Shown: one piece after another, positions 8,554-18,401 of the stretch
How the letters are laid out: every line of letters starts with the position of its first letter
Position numbering within the stretch: the stretch's first letter is position 1
Source: Prochlorococcus sp. AG-347-I21
GTDB lineage: Bacteria > Cyanobacteriota > Cyanobacteriia > PCC-6307 > Cyanobiaceae
Assembly (NCBI GenBank): GCA_003279055.1
Contig: QCBP01000001.1
Span: 248,001-312,000, forward strand
Direction: 5' to 3'
DNA: 64,000 nt
The notes under the pieces: model-generated
What the model was told of the DNA's origin: nothing
The model's database searches: none
Seen by the model: the letters and a program-made list of their open reading frames with translations, nothing else
Position numbers and translations under genes: made by a program

Positions 8554-9411
8554 GTGAAACTTGAATCATCTAATAATAAGGACCAAGGAATTTTTGTCTT
8601 TCAATTAGATAAAAATAATTACATTAAATTTTGTCCTAACAGAGGAGGCGTTATTACAAATTGGGTTTCGGAGGGTAATGAAATACTTTATTTCGATGAA
8701 AAAAGATTTATGGACAAGACAAAAAGTATTAGGGGAGGTATTCCAATTCTTTTCCCAATTTGTGGAAATCTTAATACCTCTAGTTCAGTATTTGGAAATG
8801 GTTATTTGCAATTACCACAACATGGTTTTGCTAGGGATTCGCAATGGGAATACGCCTTCAATGAAAATGAAAAATTTTTATGCTTATTCTTAAATGCATC
8901 TAAAAAAACCAAAAAATATTATCCTTTCGATTTCGAATTAAAAATAGAAGTAATTTTAAAAATTAATTATTTAGAATTTAAAATTTCAATCCATAATAAA
9001 ACAGACTTTGCAATGCCTATAAATTTTGGTTTGCATCCTTATTTTAATGTTTCAGATTTCAAAAATTTAGAGTTTGTTGATAATCCACTTAATTGTCAGG
9101 ATCAAGAAAGAAATATTATAAGTAATACTTTTGATGAATTAAAGAAAATTAATTTAGGAGTTGATCTACTAATGTATACTTCCGGTAGAAGCTCTTTTCG
9201 AGATAAAATTTTTAAAAGAGAGGTAACTTTAAATCATCCATATCCTTTTGATTTAGGAGTTATTTGGAGTGATCCCCCAAGAAGAATGATATGTCTCGAA
9301 CCTTGGACTAGTCCCCGAAATTCTTTCGTTGAGGGATTTAGAAACATTATGATTCCTTCAAATGATAGTAAAAGGTTAAATGCTTCAATACAAATAAAAT
9401 CTCTTAAGTAA
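8554..9411 (+). CDS. Aldose 1-epimerase / hexose-phosphate mutarotase-like protein
   Basis: Member of the galactose-mutarotase fold, which interconverts alpha and beta anomers of sugars or sugar phosphates. Seen: the substrate loop IRGGIPILFPICG, LPQHGFAR, the catalytic-type histidine in NFGLHPYFNV and the glutamate in CLEPWTSPRNSF. The 285-residue length fits. GTG start at 8554, 9 nt after the hydrolase stop. The loop with GGIPILFP is typical of the glucose-6-phosphate 1-epimerase-like branch, but the true sugar is unknown. It is followed by a putative sugar-acid kinase, consistent with a small carbohydrate cluster. Confidence 0.86.
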   Translation: MKLESSNNKDQGIFVFQLDKNNYIKFCPNRGGVITNWVSEGNEILYFDEKRFMDKTKSIRGGIPILFPICGNLNTSSSVFGNGYLQLPQHGFARDSQWEYAFNENEKFLCLFLNASKKTKKYYPFDFELKIEVILKINYLEFKISIHNKTDFAMPINFGLHPYFNVSDFKNLEFVDNPLNCQDQERNIISNTFDELKKINLGVDLLMYTSGRSSFRDKIFKREVTLNHPYPFDLGVIWSDPPRRMICLEPWTSPRNSFVEGFRNIMIPSNDSKRLNASIQIKSLK

Positions 9412-9424
9412 TTTTGCAATACTT

Positions 9425-10774
9425 ATGAAATTTGTTGTTATAGATGATGATCCCACAGGCTCTCAAACTGTTCACGATTGCTTATTACTGCTTAAGTGGG
9501 ACTGCTCAACTTTAGTCAAAGGTTTTGAATCTAAATCTAATTTATTTTTTATTTTGGCTAATACAAGGTCACTGTCGGAAAATGATGCGAAATTAACAAT
9601 AAAGGAAATTTGCAAAAATCTTAAGAATGTAATTACTTCTCAAGCCTATGAAGAAGAAATTATTTTTATAAGTAGAGGAGACTCTACCCTTCGAGGACAT
9701 AACTATTTAGAGCCAATTGCTCTAAATAGTTGCTTAGGTCCTTTTGATGCTACTTTTCATATTCCAGCTTTCATAGAGGGTAAAAGATTAACAATTAATG
9801 GATCTCATTTTGTTGATAAAACTCCTATAAGTCAAACAATTTTTGCAAAAGATAAAATTTTTGGATATGAGACAAGTAATGTCAAGAATCTTTTATTTCA
9901 GCAGAGTAAATCGCAAATAAATTTTGAAGATATTCAAAATCTTTTATTGTCAGATATTGAAATGTTAAATGATGAAGAAAATAATATTGTTTTCAAAAAA
10001 ATAAAGAACTTGAAGAATAATAAACATGTAATTGTAGATGTAGAAAATTATTCTCAATTAAAAAAATTTTCTTTAGTAATTAAAAAATTAATTAAACAAA
10101 AAAAATTCCTTTTTCGAACTGCAGCAAGTTTTGTAAGTTCAATTTCTGATAAAAAAAGTTTCTCTCAGAGTGAAATTTTTTTCTCTAATTTAAGAATTAG
10201 AAATAAAGAAAAAAGTTTTCTTCCAGGACTGATAATTGTTGGATCTTATGTAGAACTTTCAACAATACAATTAAATAATTTATTAGAGATAACTAATTGC
10301 AATCCAGTTGAATTAGATGTTTTTGAATTCTTTAAAATTACTTCATCAGATAATAATCAGAAGCGAAGGAATTTGTTTAAAAATAAATTTTTAAAAGAAA
10401 TTAGATTTTCTTTTGAGAAAGGAAAAACTCCTGTTTTGTTTACTTCGAGAAAATTTATATCTTTAGATTCTTCTGAACTATTTAATTTTTATAATTTACT
10501 CGCTTGTTTTATTGCTGAATTAGTTGCAGATTTGAAATATGAAATAGGATATTTGATTTCAAAAGGTGGAATAACAACAAATTTGATTCTTAGTAATGGA
10601 CTTAATGCAGATTATGTTTATCTTGAAGGACAGATTTTAACTGGCATTTCAGTAGTGACTTGCAACCTAAAAAATGGCGAAAAACTTCCTGTTGTTACAC
10701 ATCCTGGAAACATTGGCACTAAAGATTCACTGGTGAATATTTGGAAAGTTTTTGAAAATAAAACTAATTTCTAA
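9425..10774 (+). CDS. Four-carbon acid sugar kinase family protein (DUF1537)
   Basis: Resembles the OtnK/DtnK family, which phosphorylates four-carbon acid sugars such as erythronate or threonate. Both halves are present in 449 residues: the N-terminal substrate domain with VIDDDPTGSQTVHDC at the very start and ISRGDSTLRGHNYLEP at about residue 80, and the C-terminal nucleotide domain with LISKGGITTNLIL and VVTHPGNIGTKDSL near the end. In heterotrophs these kinases sit with sugar-acid dehydrogenases, isomerases and aldolases; here only an epimerase-like and a hydrolase gene are nearby, so the physiological substrate is open. Confidence 0.84.
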   Translation: MKFVVIDDDPTGSQTVHDCLLLLKWDCSTLVKGFESKSNLFFILANTRSLSENDAKLTIKEICKNLKNVITSQAYEEEIIFISRGDSTLRGHNYLEPIALNSCLGPFDATFHIPAFIEGKRLTINGSHFVDKTPISQTIFAKDKIFGYETSNVKNLLFQQSKSQINFEDIQNLLLSDIEMLNDEENNIVFKKIKNLKNNKHVIVDVENYSQLKKFSLVIKKLIKQKKFLFRTAASFVSSISDKKSFSQSEIFFSNLRIRNKEKSFLPGLIIVGSYVELSTIQLNNLLEITNCNPVELDVFEFFKITSSDNNQKRRNLFKNKFLKEIRFSFEKGKTPVLFTSRKFISLDSSELFNFYNLLACFIAELVADLKYEIGYLISKGGITTNLILSNGLNADYVYLEGQILTGISVVTCNLKNGEKLPVVTHPGNIGTKDSLVNIWKVFENKTNF

Positions 10775-10785
10775 AATTAGAAATT
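10766..10785. terminator. Short AT-rich hairpin between convergent genes
   Basis: AATTTCTA (10766-10773) and TAGAAATT (10778-10785) form a perfect 8-bp stem with an AAAT loop, spanning the facing stop codons of the sugar-acid kinase and icd. Its position fits a two-way terminator, but the stem has only one G-C pair and is followed by no strong T-run, so the call is tentative. Confidence 0.3.
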
Positions 10786-12201
10786 TGAGATAATTTCTTC
10801 AGCAAAACTACTGCAAGACAACGGTTCTACTTTAGGTTCCATTAAGCGTGCTAGATCATAGGTGACTTTTTTTTGCTCTATTGCCTTGCTTAAACCATTT
10901 GTAATTAAGTTAGCTGCTTCATCCCAACCAAAATATTCAAGCATCATTACACCACTAAGAATTACTGAGCCTGGATTAATCTTATTTAAGCCTGCATGTT
11001 TTGGCGCAGTACCATGCGTAGCTTCGAAAATTGCTGCATTATCCCCAATATTTGCACCAGGAGCCATACCTAGGCCTCCAACAATTGCTGCAGCTGCATC
11101 AGAAACATAGTCTCCATTGAGGTTTAAGGTTGCAAGAATTGAATATTCTTGAGGTCTAGTTTGAATTTGTTGAAATATACTATCAGCTATCCGATCATCA
11201 ACAAGAATAAGTTCTCTCCATTTTCCGTCTCCATGCGAATTTGAAATTGATGCAATTACTTCTTTAATTTCTTCGCAAATGAATGCTTTTTTGTTATTTG
11301 TAAGCTTGTCAAAACCTGGTTCGATTTTTCGGGCATTATTTTCAATTGTAATTTCTGGATTTTTATGAATATTATCTAAAATCCAGCTTTCTCTTTCTGT
11401 AATGCAATCTTCTCTAAATTCATTGACTGCTAATTCATAACCCCAATCTCTAAATGCACCTTCGGTATATTTCATAATATTCCCTTTATGTACAAGAGTC
11501 ACATGCCTTTTATCTCCTGATAATCTTTTAGCATGTTCAATGGCCTTTCTAATATGCCTTTGGCTTCCAGATTTGCTTACTGGTTTTATTCCAATTCCTG
11601 ATCCGTTTGGTATGGATCTATTTTTTAAATTTTTACTATTTGGTATTACAAAATTATTTAAGTGATTAATTAATTCAAGACAATTATTATCCTCGGCTTC
11701 CCATTCAATTCCCATGTAGATATCTTCAGTATTTTCTCTATAAACAATAACGTCCAGATTTTGGGGATTTTTGTGAGGGCTTGGCGTCCCTGAATAATAT
11801 CTGCATGGTCTAACACAACTATATAAATCAAAGATTTGTCTTAATGCAACATTAAGAGATCTAATACCTCCACCGATGGGAGTCGTTAAAGGACCTTTAA
11901 TAGCTACGCCGAAGTGCCTGATTGCCTCAATAGTATCTTGAGGGAGATAGTTATATGTTCCATAAAGTTCACAAGCTTCATCTCCTGCATAGACTTTAAA
12001 CCAATTAATTTTTCTTTCATTTCCATAGCTTTTTTTAATCGCTGAATCAAGAACGATTTGAGTAGCAGGCCAAATATCAACTCCAGTACCATCACCCCTT
12101 ATAAATGGGACAATTGGATTATTAGGAACATTAGGTTTGCCTTGATTAAAAGTTATTATCTCGCCTTCACTAGGTAAAGTTAATTTTTCAAATTTTGGCA
12201 T
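10777..12201 (-). CDS. icd: Isocitrate dehydrogenase (NADP-dependent)
   Basis: Converts isocitrate to 2-oxoglutarate, the carbon skeleton for ammonium assimilation in cyanobacteria. Seen: FIRGDGTGVDIWPATQ at the N-terminus, the substrate loop IGGGIRSLNVALRQ, VRPCRYYSG, VIVYRENTEDIYMGIEWE, and the cofactor region with VGGLGMAPGANIGD and FEATHGTAPKHAG. At 474 residues it is longer than the E. coli enzyme, as is normal for the cyanobacterial form with an internal insertion. Monocistronic, with about 210 nt of non-coding sequence upstream before the next divergent gene. Confidence 0.97.
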   Translation of the reverse strand: MPKFEKLTLPSEGEIITFNQGKPNVPNNPIVPFIRGDGTGVDIWPATQIVLDSAIKKSYGNERKINWFKVYAGDEACELYGTYNYLPQDTIEAIRHFGVAIKGPLTTPIGGGIRSLNVALRQIFDLYSCVRPCRYYSGTPSPHKNPQNLDVIVYRENTEDIYMGIEWEAEDNNCLELINHLNNFVIPNSKNLKNRSIPNGSGIGIKPVSKSGSQRHIRKAIEHAKRLSGDKRHVTLVHKGNIMKYTEGAFRDWGYELAVNEFREDCITERESWILDNIHKNPEITIENNARKIEPGFDKLTNNKKAFICEEIKEVIASISNSHGDGKWRELILVDDRIADSIFQQIQTRPQEYSILATLNLNGDYVSDAAAAIVGGLGMAPGANIGDNAAIFEATHGTAPKHAGLNKINPGSVILSGVMMLEYFGWDEAANLITNGLSKAIEQKKVTYDLARLMEPKVEPLSCSSFAEEIISNF

Positions 12202-12411
12202 AGCATTGAATTAATAAAAGATAACTCTTAGAAGCTCATAGCATTTTAATTTGCGATGAGTTATTTTCTTTAAAAACTAGAAATTTATTAGTCAAATGTG
12301 AATAGAGAATAGTTTATTGATCAGCATTTCAACATCTTTATTAAAAGAAAAAGTAGTTAATAAGCAAGTTAAAGCAAATTATGTCATTTTCAAAAAAATA
12401 CTCAGCCATTT

Positions 12412-12840
12412 ATGAATGCGAGTTCAAATGTAAGTAATGTTGAGATAGCTAATAAAATTGCTTCTACTGCAGCTTTATTTCGGAAATATTTTCCAGATGC
12501 AAGCGTAAACTTTAGTCCCTGGGACAATACAAATGAATCTATGCAAGATACTATTGATTTTGCCTTTCATTTTCCTGGTTGGAGTCCTCTTATTGAATGT
12601 AGAGCGATACTCTTACAATTAAGAATTGAAAATGATAGTAATGACAGAGTCCCGAAATTGTTGGGAATAATAATGCGAGGTATGATTGTTCCCTCAGAGA
12701 GATGGAGAGTGGCTACCATCGGTGATTGGGAAATGACTGGCACTCATCTACCGCAAAAGGAACAAAAAGATAATCTGTTTTTGGTTTGTAAAGAACTTTA
12801 TAAGCTATTCTCTACAACATCTGGTGGTAACAAAAATTAG
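12412..12840 (+). CDS. Conserved cyanobacterial protein of unknown function (142 aa)
   Basis: No domain recognised. Soluble, tryptophan-rich centre with FHFPGWSPLIECRAILLQLR, IIMRGMIVPSERWRVATIGDW and a helical C-terminus. The regularity suggests a compact alpha/beta fold rather than a spurious frame, and the codon use matches neighbours. It precedes ho1 by 57 nt; CTGTTTT (12841-12847) and AAAACAG (12869-12875) in that gap could pair but with a 21-nt loop, so it is unclear whether this gene joins the bilin operon. It is divergent from icd. Confidence 0.72.
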   Translation: MNASSNVSNVEIANKIASTAALFRKYFPDASVNFSPWDNTNESMQDTIDFAFHFPGWSPLIECRAILLQLRIENDSNDRVPKLLGIIMRGMIVPSERWRVATIGDWEMTGTHLPQKEQKDNLFLVCKELYKLFSTTSGGNKN

Positions 12841-12897
12841 CTGTTTTATATATTTTTCTTGTAGATTAAAAACAGTTATAAAAAAAATTCAAAATAT

Positions 12898-13608
12898 ATG
12901 GCAGTCGCTCTTGCAGGACAATTAAGAGAAGGGACAAAAAAATCCCACACTATGGCGGAAAATACTGGCTTTGTGGCTTGTTTTTTAAAAGGAGTTGTTG
13001 AAAAAAAATCTTATAGAAAATTAATTAGTGATTTATATTTTGTTTATGAAGCCATGGAAGAGGAAATTGAAAGACTGGTTAATGAGGAACATCCCGTCAT
13101 AAAACCTATAGGTTTTAAATCATTATTCAGGAAAGAAACTCTTGTAAATGATCTTAAATTTTATTTTGGTGAAAACTGGAAGAATGAAATTAATATTTCG
13201 CACTCAGCAAAAGAATATGTCGAAAGAATCCGAGAGGTCGCAAAAAATTCACCTGAGCTCTTAGTTGGTCATCACTACACTCGCTATATAGGAGATTTAT
13301 CTGGGGGGCAAATCTTGAAAAGGATCGCTAAAAAAGCATTAAATTTGCAGGGAAATGATGGTTTAAATTTTTATGAGTTTGAATTAATTGCTGATGAAAA
13401 AAAATTCAAGGAAGAATATTCCCTTACTTTGAATCAACTTCCGATAAATCAAAATATGGCTGATCAAATTATTGATGAAGCTAATCAAGCTTTTACTTAC
13501 AATATGAAAATGTTTAAGGAGCTTGAAGGTAACTTGATTGCTGTTTTAGGCAAGATTGTATTCAATTACATTACAAAAAAAGTTAGGAAAGGAAGTACCG
13601 AGACCTAA
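12898..13608 (+). CDS. ho1: Heme oxygenase (biliverdin-forming)
   Basis: Opens heme with ferredoxin-derived electrons to biliverdin IXalpha, the precursor of all bilins. The proximal heme ligand is His17 in [15 protein letters not shown], and the distal-helix signature appears as [19 protein letters not shown] around residue 130-148. Length 236 is standard. The stop codon overlaps the start of pebA by 1 nt, making ho1-pebA-pebB a tightly coupled unit. The same gene is called hemO or pbsA in other genomes. Confidence 0.96.
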   Translation: MAVALAGQLREGTKKSHTMAENTGFVACFLKGVVEKKSYRKLISDLYFVYEAMEEEIERLVNEEHPVIKPIGFKSLFRKETLVNDLKFYFGENWKNEINISHSAKEYVERIREVAKNSPELLVGHHYTRYIGDLSGGQILKRIAKKALNLQGNDGLNFYEFELIADEKKFKEEYSLTLNQLPINQNMADQIIDEANQAFTYNMKMFKELEGNLIAVLGKIVFNYITKKVRKGSTET

Positions 13609-14324
13609 TGTTTATGTTTGATTCATTAGTTGATTTCCTTAAAACCAATATTGATCAATTAAATGGACATGAGGTACAAATATCTAGTGAATTCAGAGAA
13701 CATCACAATGAAGACTCAAAATATATTATTAAAAATTGGCTTTTTTCATCTCCCGAATATAGAAAGTGGCGAATAACAAGATTAGATGGTGGCAAAAAAC
13801 TGCAAGTGTTTAATACGGTCGCATATCCTAATTTTGATAGTGAACTTCCTATTTTAGGAGCTGATATTTTATGGTTTGGAACTTCTCAAAAGTTATTAGC
13901 AATACTTGATTATCAACCTTTAATTCAAGAAAGCAAATATCTTGAAAAATATTGTTCAAGTTTAGGTAGTATTAAGAAAAAATATTCTGCATTTGATAAT
14001 AATAAAATGAAGAATATATATGATTCAAAAAAGTATTTTTCCCCATGGGTGATTATATGTAGAGGAAATAAATTAAATCTTGATAGAGATTTAAATAATA
14101 TATTCCATTCATTTGTAAATAATTATTTGAACATTTATAAATCGAATCCTGTTAATCAATTTTTAAATGCAGAAGAAATAAAGATTAATCAAATTAAATA
14201 TGATAAGTACAGTTTTGAAAAAGACCCTGCAGATAAATTGTTTAAATCTTTTTTTGGAGAAAAATGGACAAAAAAATTTATCAATAAATTTCTATTTACA
14301 TTAAATAATGAGATTATTCATTGA
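13608..14324 (+). CDS. pebA: 15,16-dihydrobiliverdin:ferredoxin oxidoreductase
   Basis: Ferredoxin-dependent bilin reductase of the HY2 family that reduces biliverdin to 15,16-dihydrobiliverdin. Assigned from order (heme oxygenase, PebA, PebB) and from family-wide features: [20 protein letters not shown], the conserved [30 protein letters not shown] and the C-terminal [18 protein letters not shown]. 238 residues. The A/B assignment relies on gene order and on known picocyanobacterial arrangement rather than on a residue test. It starts inside the ho1 stop codon and is followed immediately by pebB. Confidence 0.93.
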   Translation: MFMFDSLVDFLKTNIDQLNGHEVQISSEFREHHNEDSKYIIKNWLFSSPEYRKWRITRLDGGKKLQVFNTVAYPNFDSELPILGADILWFGTSQKLLAILDYQPLIQESKYLEKYCSSLGSIKKKYSAFDNNKMKNIYDSKKYFSPWVIICRGNKLNLDRDLNNIFHSFVNNYLNIYKSNPVNQFLNAEEIKINQIKYDKYSFEKDPADKLFKSFFGEKWTKKFINKFLFTLNNEIIH

Positions 14325-15086
14325 ATGTTAATACAAGATACTATTTTTTATAGGCCAGATTGGAGATGGCATAATTTCTTAAAATATTTAACAAGCAATT
14401 TAAGTAAATATAACTGTTTAGAAAAAAAAATACCCTCGGAATATTCTTATAAAGATTCAACTTATGGTTCAAAGAAATCAAAAAAAAATGTGAATCTATC
14501 TACTTGGGGTGTAACGCATAAAAAAAGAATTCAATTCGCAAGGGCAGTTTGTATAAATAGTCCAAATTATTCTGTTTTAAATTTTTTAATTATTCCTAAT
14601 ACTATTTATAACGTTCCATTTTTTGGAGTAGATTTTGTTTCTCTACCTAATAGTTATTTAATAGTGTTAGATTTTCAGCCTTCATTGAAAATACAAAATC
14701 AATACAATAATGAGTTATTAGATAAACTTATAAAACTCAAAAATCATTGTCATTCATCACTCCCATTAGCTGAAAAAATGTCTGCGGACGTAGCTAGATT
14801 TTTTTCTCCAGGAGTAATATGGTCAAAATTACCAAAAGAAGAAAGAAGTGATTTTTTAATTACTAATCAGCTTTATACCTCATTTAAGAAATATCTTGAT
14901 TTGTATTTGGAAATTCTTTTCGAAAGCAAAGAAGTCAATATTGAACTGCAAAAAGAATTAATAAACGGTCAAAATAATTATTTGAATTATAGAAGAGATA
15001 ACGATCCAGCAAGGCCAATGTTGTCGAGTTTGTTTGGTAAAGAATTTACTGAATCTTTAATTGAAGAAGTTTTATTTACTACGTAA
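14325..15086 (+). CDS. pebB: Phycoerythrobilin:ferredoxin oxidoreductase
   Basis: Second reductase of the pair; turns 15,16-dihydrobiliverdin into phycoerythrobilin. HY2-family features are [39 protein letters not shown] and the ending [20 protein letters not shown]. 253 residues, starting on the base after the pebA stop, so translation must be coupled. No phycobilisome gene is in the window; the product in high-light Prochlorococcus would serve at most a vestigial phycoerythrin or a non-harvesting role, which is known context plus inference. Confidence 0.93.
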   Translation: MLIQDTIFYRPDWRWHNFLKYLTSNLSKYNCLEKKIPSEYSYKDSTYGSKKSKKNVNLSTWGVTHKKRIQFARAVCINSPNYSVLNFLIIPNTIYNVPFFGVDFVSLPNSYLIVLDFQPSLKIQNQYNNELLDKLIKLKNHCHSSLPLAEKMSADVARFFSPGVIWSKLPKEERSDFLITNQLYTSFKKYLDLYLEILFESKEVNIELQKELINGQNNYLNYRRDNDPARPMLSSLFGKEFTESLIEEVLFTT

Positions 15087-15118
15087 AAGTCTTATAATCA
15101 ACTGAAATTTGAAATCAT

Positions 15119-15592
15119 ATGAATAAAATTTCTGTTCTTTTTGTATGTTTGGGAAATATTTGTAGGTCTCCTGCAGCAGAAGCTATCTTTATAAGACTAC
15201 TTGAAAAGAATGGATTAACCGATGCATTTATTGTTGATTCTGCTGGAACTGGGAGTTGGCATATTGGAAAAAAAGCTGACTCTAGGATGAGAATTGCGGC
15301 AGAAAGAAGAGATATAAATATCTTAAGCAAGGCTCGTCAAATTACTAGCAAAGATTTTGACGAATTTAACTATATTCTTGCGATGGACGATTCAAATTTT
15401 AAAAATATTCAAGATCTTAAAAATAGAACTGCTTCAACTGGTTTTGCAGCAATAAAAAAAATACAAGATTTTAGATCAGTTTTTAATGAGCAAGAAGTTC
15501 CTGACCCATATTTTGGAGGTGATGAAGGCTTTGATTATGTCCTTGATATTCTAGAAGACTCTGTAAACGGTTTTTTGGAAAGTATTTCTTGA
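15119..15592 (+). CDS. Low-molecular-weight protein tyrosine phosphatase
   Basis: Cytosolic phosphatase with the C-x5-R-S active-site loop FVCLGNICRSPAAEAIF: nucleophile Cys10, Arg16, Ser17. The general-acid aspartate lies in VPDPYFGGDEGFDYVLDIL near residue 124. The 157-residue length matches the family. Bacterial members act on tyrosine-phosphorylated kinases or on low-molecular substrates; the partner here is unknown. It starts 32 nt after pebB, so it may be co-transcribed with the bilin genes, and converges on panC/cmk with a 2-nt gap. Confidence 0.93.
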   Translation: MNKISVLFVCLGNICRSPAAEAIFIRLLEKNGLTDAFIVDSAGTGSWHIGKKADSRMRIAAERRDINILSKARQITSKDFDEFNYILAMDDSNFKNIQDLKNRTASTGFAAIKKIQDFRSVFNEQEVPDPYFGGDEGFDYVLDILEDSVNGFLESIS

Positions 15593-15594
15593 AT

Positions 15595-17127
15595 TTATTT
15601 GATCTCAGTCTCTTTAGGAATCTTGTCATTGTAAAGATCAATAACTTTATCCACTACCTCATTAATTGTATATCCGTCGGTAATAATTTCTATTGCATCA
15701 TTCGCCTTAATTAGAGGCGAAATTTCCCTATTGGAATCTTCAAAATCTCTTTTCTTTATAAGTTCTTTTAATGTATGAAGGTCTATTTCTTGTGAGTCTT
15801 TACTATTTTTATCAGATTTTCTTCTTTTTGCTCTTTCATCGATGCTAGCAGTTAAAAATATTTTAAGTTCTGCATGAGGAAAAACAGTAGTTCCTATATC
15901 TCTTCCCTCAGCTACAAGTCCGCCTGATTCTCCAATTTTTCTTTGTTCTTCTACTAAGAATTCTCTTACTTCTTTTATTGAGGAAATTTTAGAAACTATG
16001 GAACTTATCTTTTGCGACCTAATTTCTTCAGTAACACAGTAGTTATTAACATAAACATCCTGATGTGAATTTGTATTCGACTTGAAAACTATAGATATAC
16101 CTTTAAGAATATTCTGTAAATTTTTTTCTTTTTTATAGTTAATACTTTCTTTTATCATAAGCCAACTCAATGCCCTGTACATTGCTCCAGTATCTAAATA
16201 TAAAAGTTTAAGTTTCTTCGCTATTAACTTTGTTACAGTACTTTTACCTGAACCTGCAGGACCATCAATTGCAATAATCGGCTTTCTTTTCATTAGAAAA
16301 ACGTGATCAATTAATCTTGTCTCTCCACATCTTATCGCACCAGCCAATAACGAAATATTATCCTCAAGTCTCGCTTTTTGGAGTGTATGAGGGTGTAAAT
16401 GTTCTAAATATTCAACTGAAATTTTTTTTGCTGATAGCTTCTTAATTATTTGGTTTAAATTGATCTTTTTATCTTGTTGAAATTTTTTTTTTGCTTCTAA
16501 TAACTCATTTGAAAAAAACCTAATCAATTTTCTTTCGTTTTTTGATAAATGTACATTACGTGAACTTAAAGGAATTCCATCAAAATCTCTTTGTGTAGGA
16601 ATGGATTTAATAGCAACGTTTAATTTCATTCTAAGGACAAGATTTTTTAAAATTAAAAGTTGTTGCCAATCTTTTTCTCCTAAGTAAAGATTTTTTGGCT
16701 TGATGAGATTAAGTAATCTATAAACTACTGTACAAACGCCATCAAAATGTCCAATTCGATTTAATCCACATAATGCAGAAGATAATTCTTCTGGAGCTTT
16801 TAGGAATTTAATATTTTTATTATTCGGTGGATATATATCTTCATTACTTGGGATGAAGATAGCATCTGCGCCATTTGAAAACGAAATTTTTATATCATTG
16901 TCAATTGTTTTAGGGTAATTCTCTAAATCTAACTTGTTATCAAATTGAAGTGGATTAATAAAAATACTTACTAAATTAACATTAGAATTGTCATTTTTTG
17001 CTGTTGATATAAGTTTAATATGACCATCATGAAGATTACCCATTGTTGGAATGAAGTTAATTTCACTATTTATATTTCTCCTCCAATTTTCTATTTCTTC
17101 AGTTTTCCTTATGATTACTTTCTTCAC
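15595..17127 (-). CDS. panC/cmk: Fused pantoate-beta-alanine ligase / cytidylate kinase
   Basis: Bifunctional protein of 510 residues, a fusion known from cyanobacteria. Residues about 1-280 are pantothenate synthetase, with PTMGNLHDGHIKLISTA, NRIGHFDGVCTVVYRLL and the end RLIDHVFL. From about residue 284, IAIDGPAGSGKSTVTKLIAK starts the CMP kinase with its P-loop, followed by LDTGAMYRALSWLM and AEGRDIGTTVFPHAELKIFL. The two activities feed coenzyme A synthesis and CMP/dCMP phosphorylation, with no obvious metabolic link. Both halves keep their motifs, so both are expected to be active. Confidence 0.96.
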   Translation of the reverse strand: MKKVIIRKTEEIENWRRNINSEINFIPTMGNLHDGHIKLISTAKNDNSNVNLVSIFINPLQFDNKLDLENYPKTIDNDIKISFSNGADAIFIPSNEDIYPPNNKNIKFLKAPEELSSALCGLNRIGHFDGVCTVVYRLLNLIKPKNLYLGEKDWQQLLILKNLVLRMKLNVAIKSIPTQRDFDGIPLSSRNVHLSKNERKLIRFFSNELLEAKKKFQQDKKINLNQIIKKLSAKKISVEYLEHLHPHTLQKARLEDNISLLAGAIRCGETRLIDHVFLMKRKPIIAIDGPAGSGKSTVTKLIAKKLKLLYLDTGAMYRALSWLMIKESINYKKEKNLQNILKGISIVFKSNTNSHQDVYVNNYCVTEEIRSQKISSIVSKISSIKEVREFLVEEQRKIGESGGLVAEGRDIGTTVFPHAELKIFLTASIDERAKRRKSDKNSKDSQEIDLHTLKELIKKRDFEDSNREISPLIKANDAIEIITDGYTINEVVDKVIDLYNDKIPKETEIK

Positions 17128-17225
17128 TTTGTTTTTAAAAAATAAATCTATTTGATAAATAATTACTGGACAAAAACAATCTTAGGAGGAATATCTATAT
17201 AGGGAAAGTCTATCATTTTTATTTT

Positions 17226-18269
17226 ATGGATTACAAAACATCAGGTGTTGATATAGAAGCTGGGCGAGAATTTGTTTCCGAAATTAAACAGGCAGTTGAA
17301 GGAACTCATACATCTAATGTGATTGAGGGTATTGGCGGGTTCGGAGGTTTGTTTAGAATTCCTATCGATAGTTTTAAAAAACCAGTTCTTGTTTCAGGGA
17401 CTGATGGTGTTGGAACAAAATTAGAATTAGCCCAAAGTAAAAACTTTCATTTTGAGGTTGGTATTGATTTAGTTGCTATGTGCATGAACGATATCATTAC
17501 TAGTGGTGCAAAACCTTTATTTTTTCTGGATTATATTGCTACCGGTAAGCTTGATAAGAAACAATTATTGAGGGTTGTTCAGGGAATTTCACATGGATGT
17601 GGAGAAAATAATTGTTCATTACTCGGCGGAGAAACTGCTGAAATGCCTGGATTTTATTCAAAAAATAAGTATGATCTTGCAGGATTTTGTGTTGGAATAG
17701 TTGATGAGGATAAGCTTATTAATGGTAAAAAAATATCTGAAAATGACTTAATAATTGCCTTAAAAAGTAATGGAGTTCATAGTAACGGCTTTAGTTTAGT
17801 AAGAAAAATTATTCAAAACAATAATCAAATAGATAAAGAATTTGAAAAAGTTTCTCACTTAAATTTTTATGATGAGTTATTGAAACCTACAAAAATTTAC
17901 AATAATGTGATTAACCAAATGTTATCTGAAGATATAGAAATTAAAGCAATGTCTCATATAACTGGAGGAGGAATTCCAGAAAATTTGCCAAGATGTATTC
18001 CTTCTGATTTTATTCCTTATATCAATACCAGTTCATGGCAAATACCTACTTTATTTAAATTCCTTAAAGAGAAAGGATCTATTCCCGAAAAAGATTTTTG
18101 GAATACTTTCAATCTTGGAGTGGGATTTTGTTTAATTATTGATAAACAATTTAAGGAAGCGATATTAAGTATCTGTAAAGATCATGATATAGATAGTTGG
18201 GAAATTGGAAAGATAGTTAGAAAAACTGATTCAACAATTAGTAAATTTTTGCCAGGAATTTTAACTTAA
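17226..18269 (+). CDS. purM: Phosphoribosylformylglycinamidine cyclo-ligase (AIR synthetase)
   Basis: Closes the imidazole ring in step five of purine synthesis using ATP. Seen: SGTDGVGTKLELAQ, the metal/substrate region VAMCMNDIITSGAKPLFFLDY, LLGGETAEMPGFY, LKSNGVHSNGFSL and MSHITGGGIPENLPR. Length 347 is normal. The ATG lies 98 nt from the divergent panC/cmk start, leaving room for two promoters. Single-gene unit, followed by a 132-nt gap before an unknown gene. Confidence 0.97.
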   Translation: MDYKTSGVDIEAGREFVSEIKQAVEGTHTSNVIEGIGGFGGLFRIPIDSFKKPVLVSGTDGVGTKLELAQSKNFHFEVGIDLVAMCMNDIITSGAKPLFFLDYIATGKLDKKQLLRVVQGISHGCGENNCSLLGGETAEMPGFYSKNKYDLAGFCVGIVDEDKLINGKKISENDLIIALKSNGVHSNGFSLVRKIIQNNNQIDKEFEKVSHLNFYDELLKPTKIYNNVINQMLSEDIEIKAMSHITGGGIPENLPRCIPSDFIPYINTSSWQIPTLFKFLKEKGSIPEKDFWNTFNLGVGFCLIIDKQFKEAILSICKDHDIDSWEIGKIVRKTDSTISKFLPGILT

Positions 18270-18401
18270 ATTTTTTTACCTTTTTTAAATGAGTTTTAAA
18301 AAATTATTTTTTATACCCAAATGAAAAAGTTAGGTGTAATATAATAAAATTACCACCGAATTATATCGGAAGTTTAAGTATTAAGATTTAACCTTTATTC
18401 A

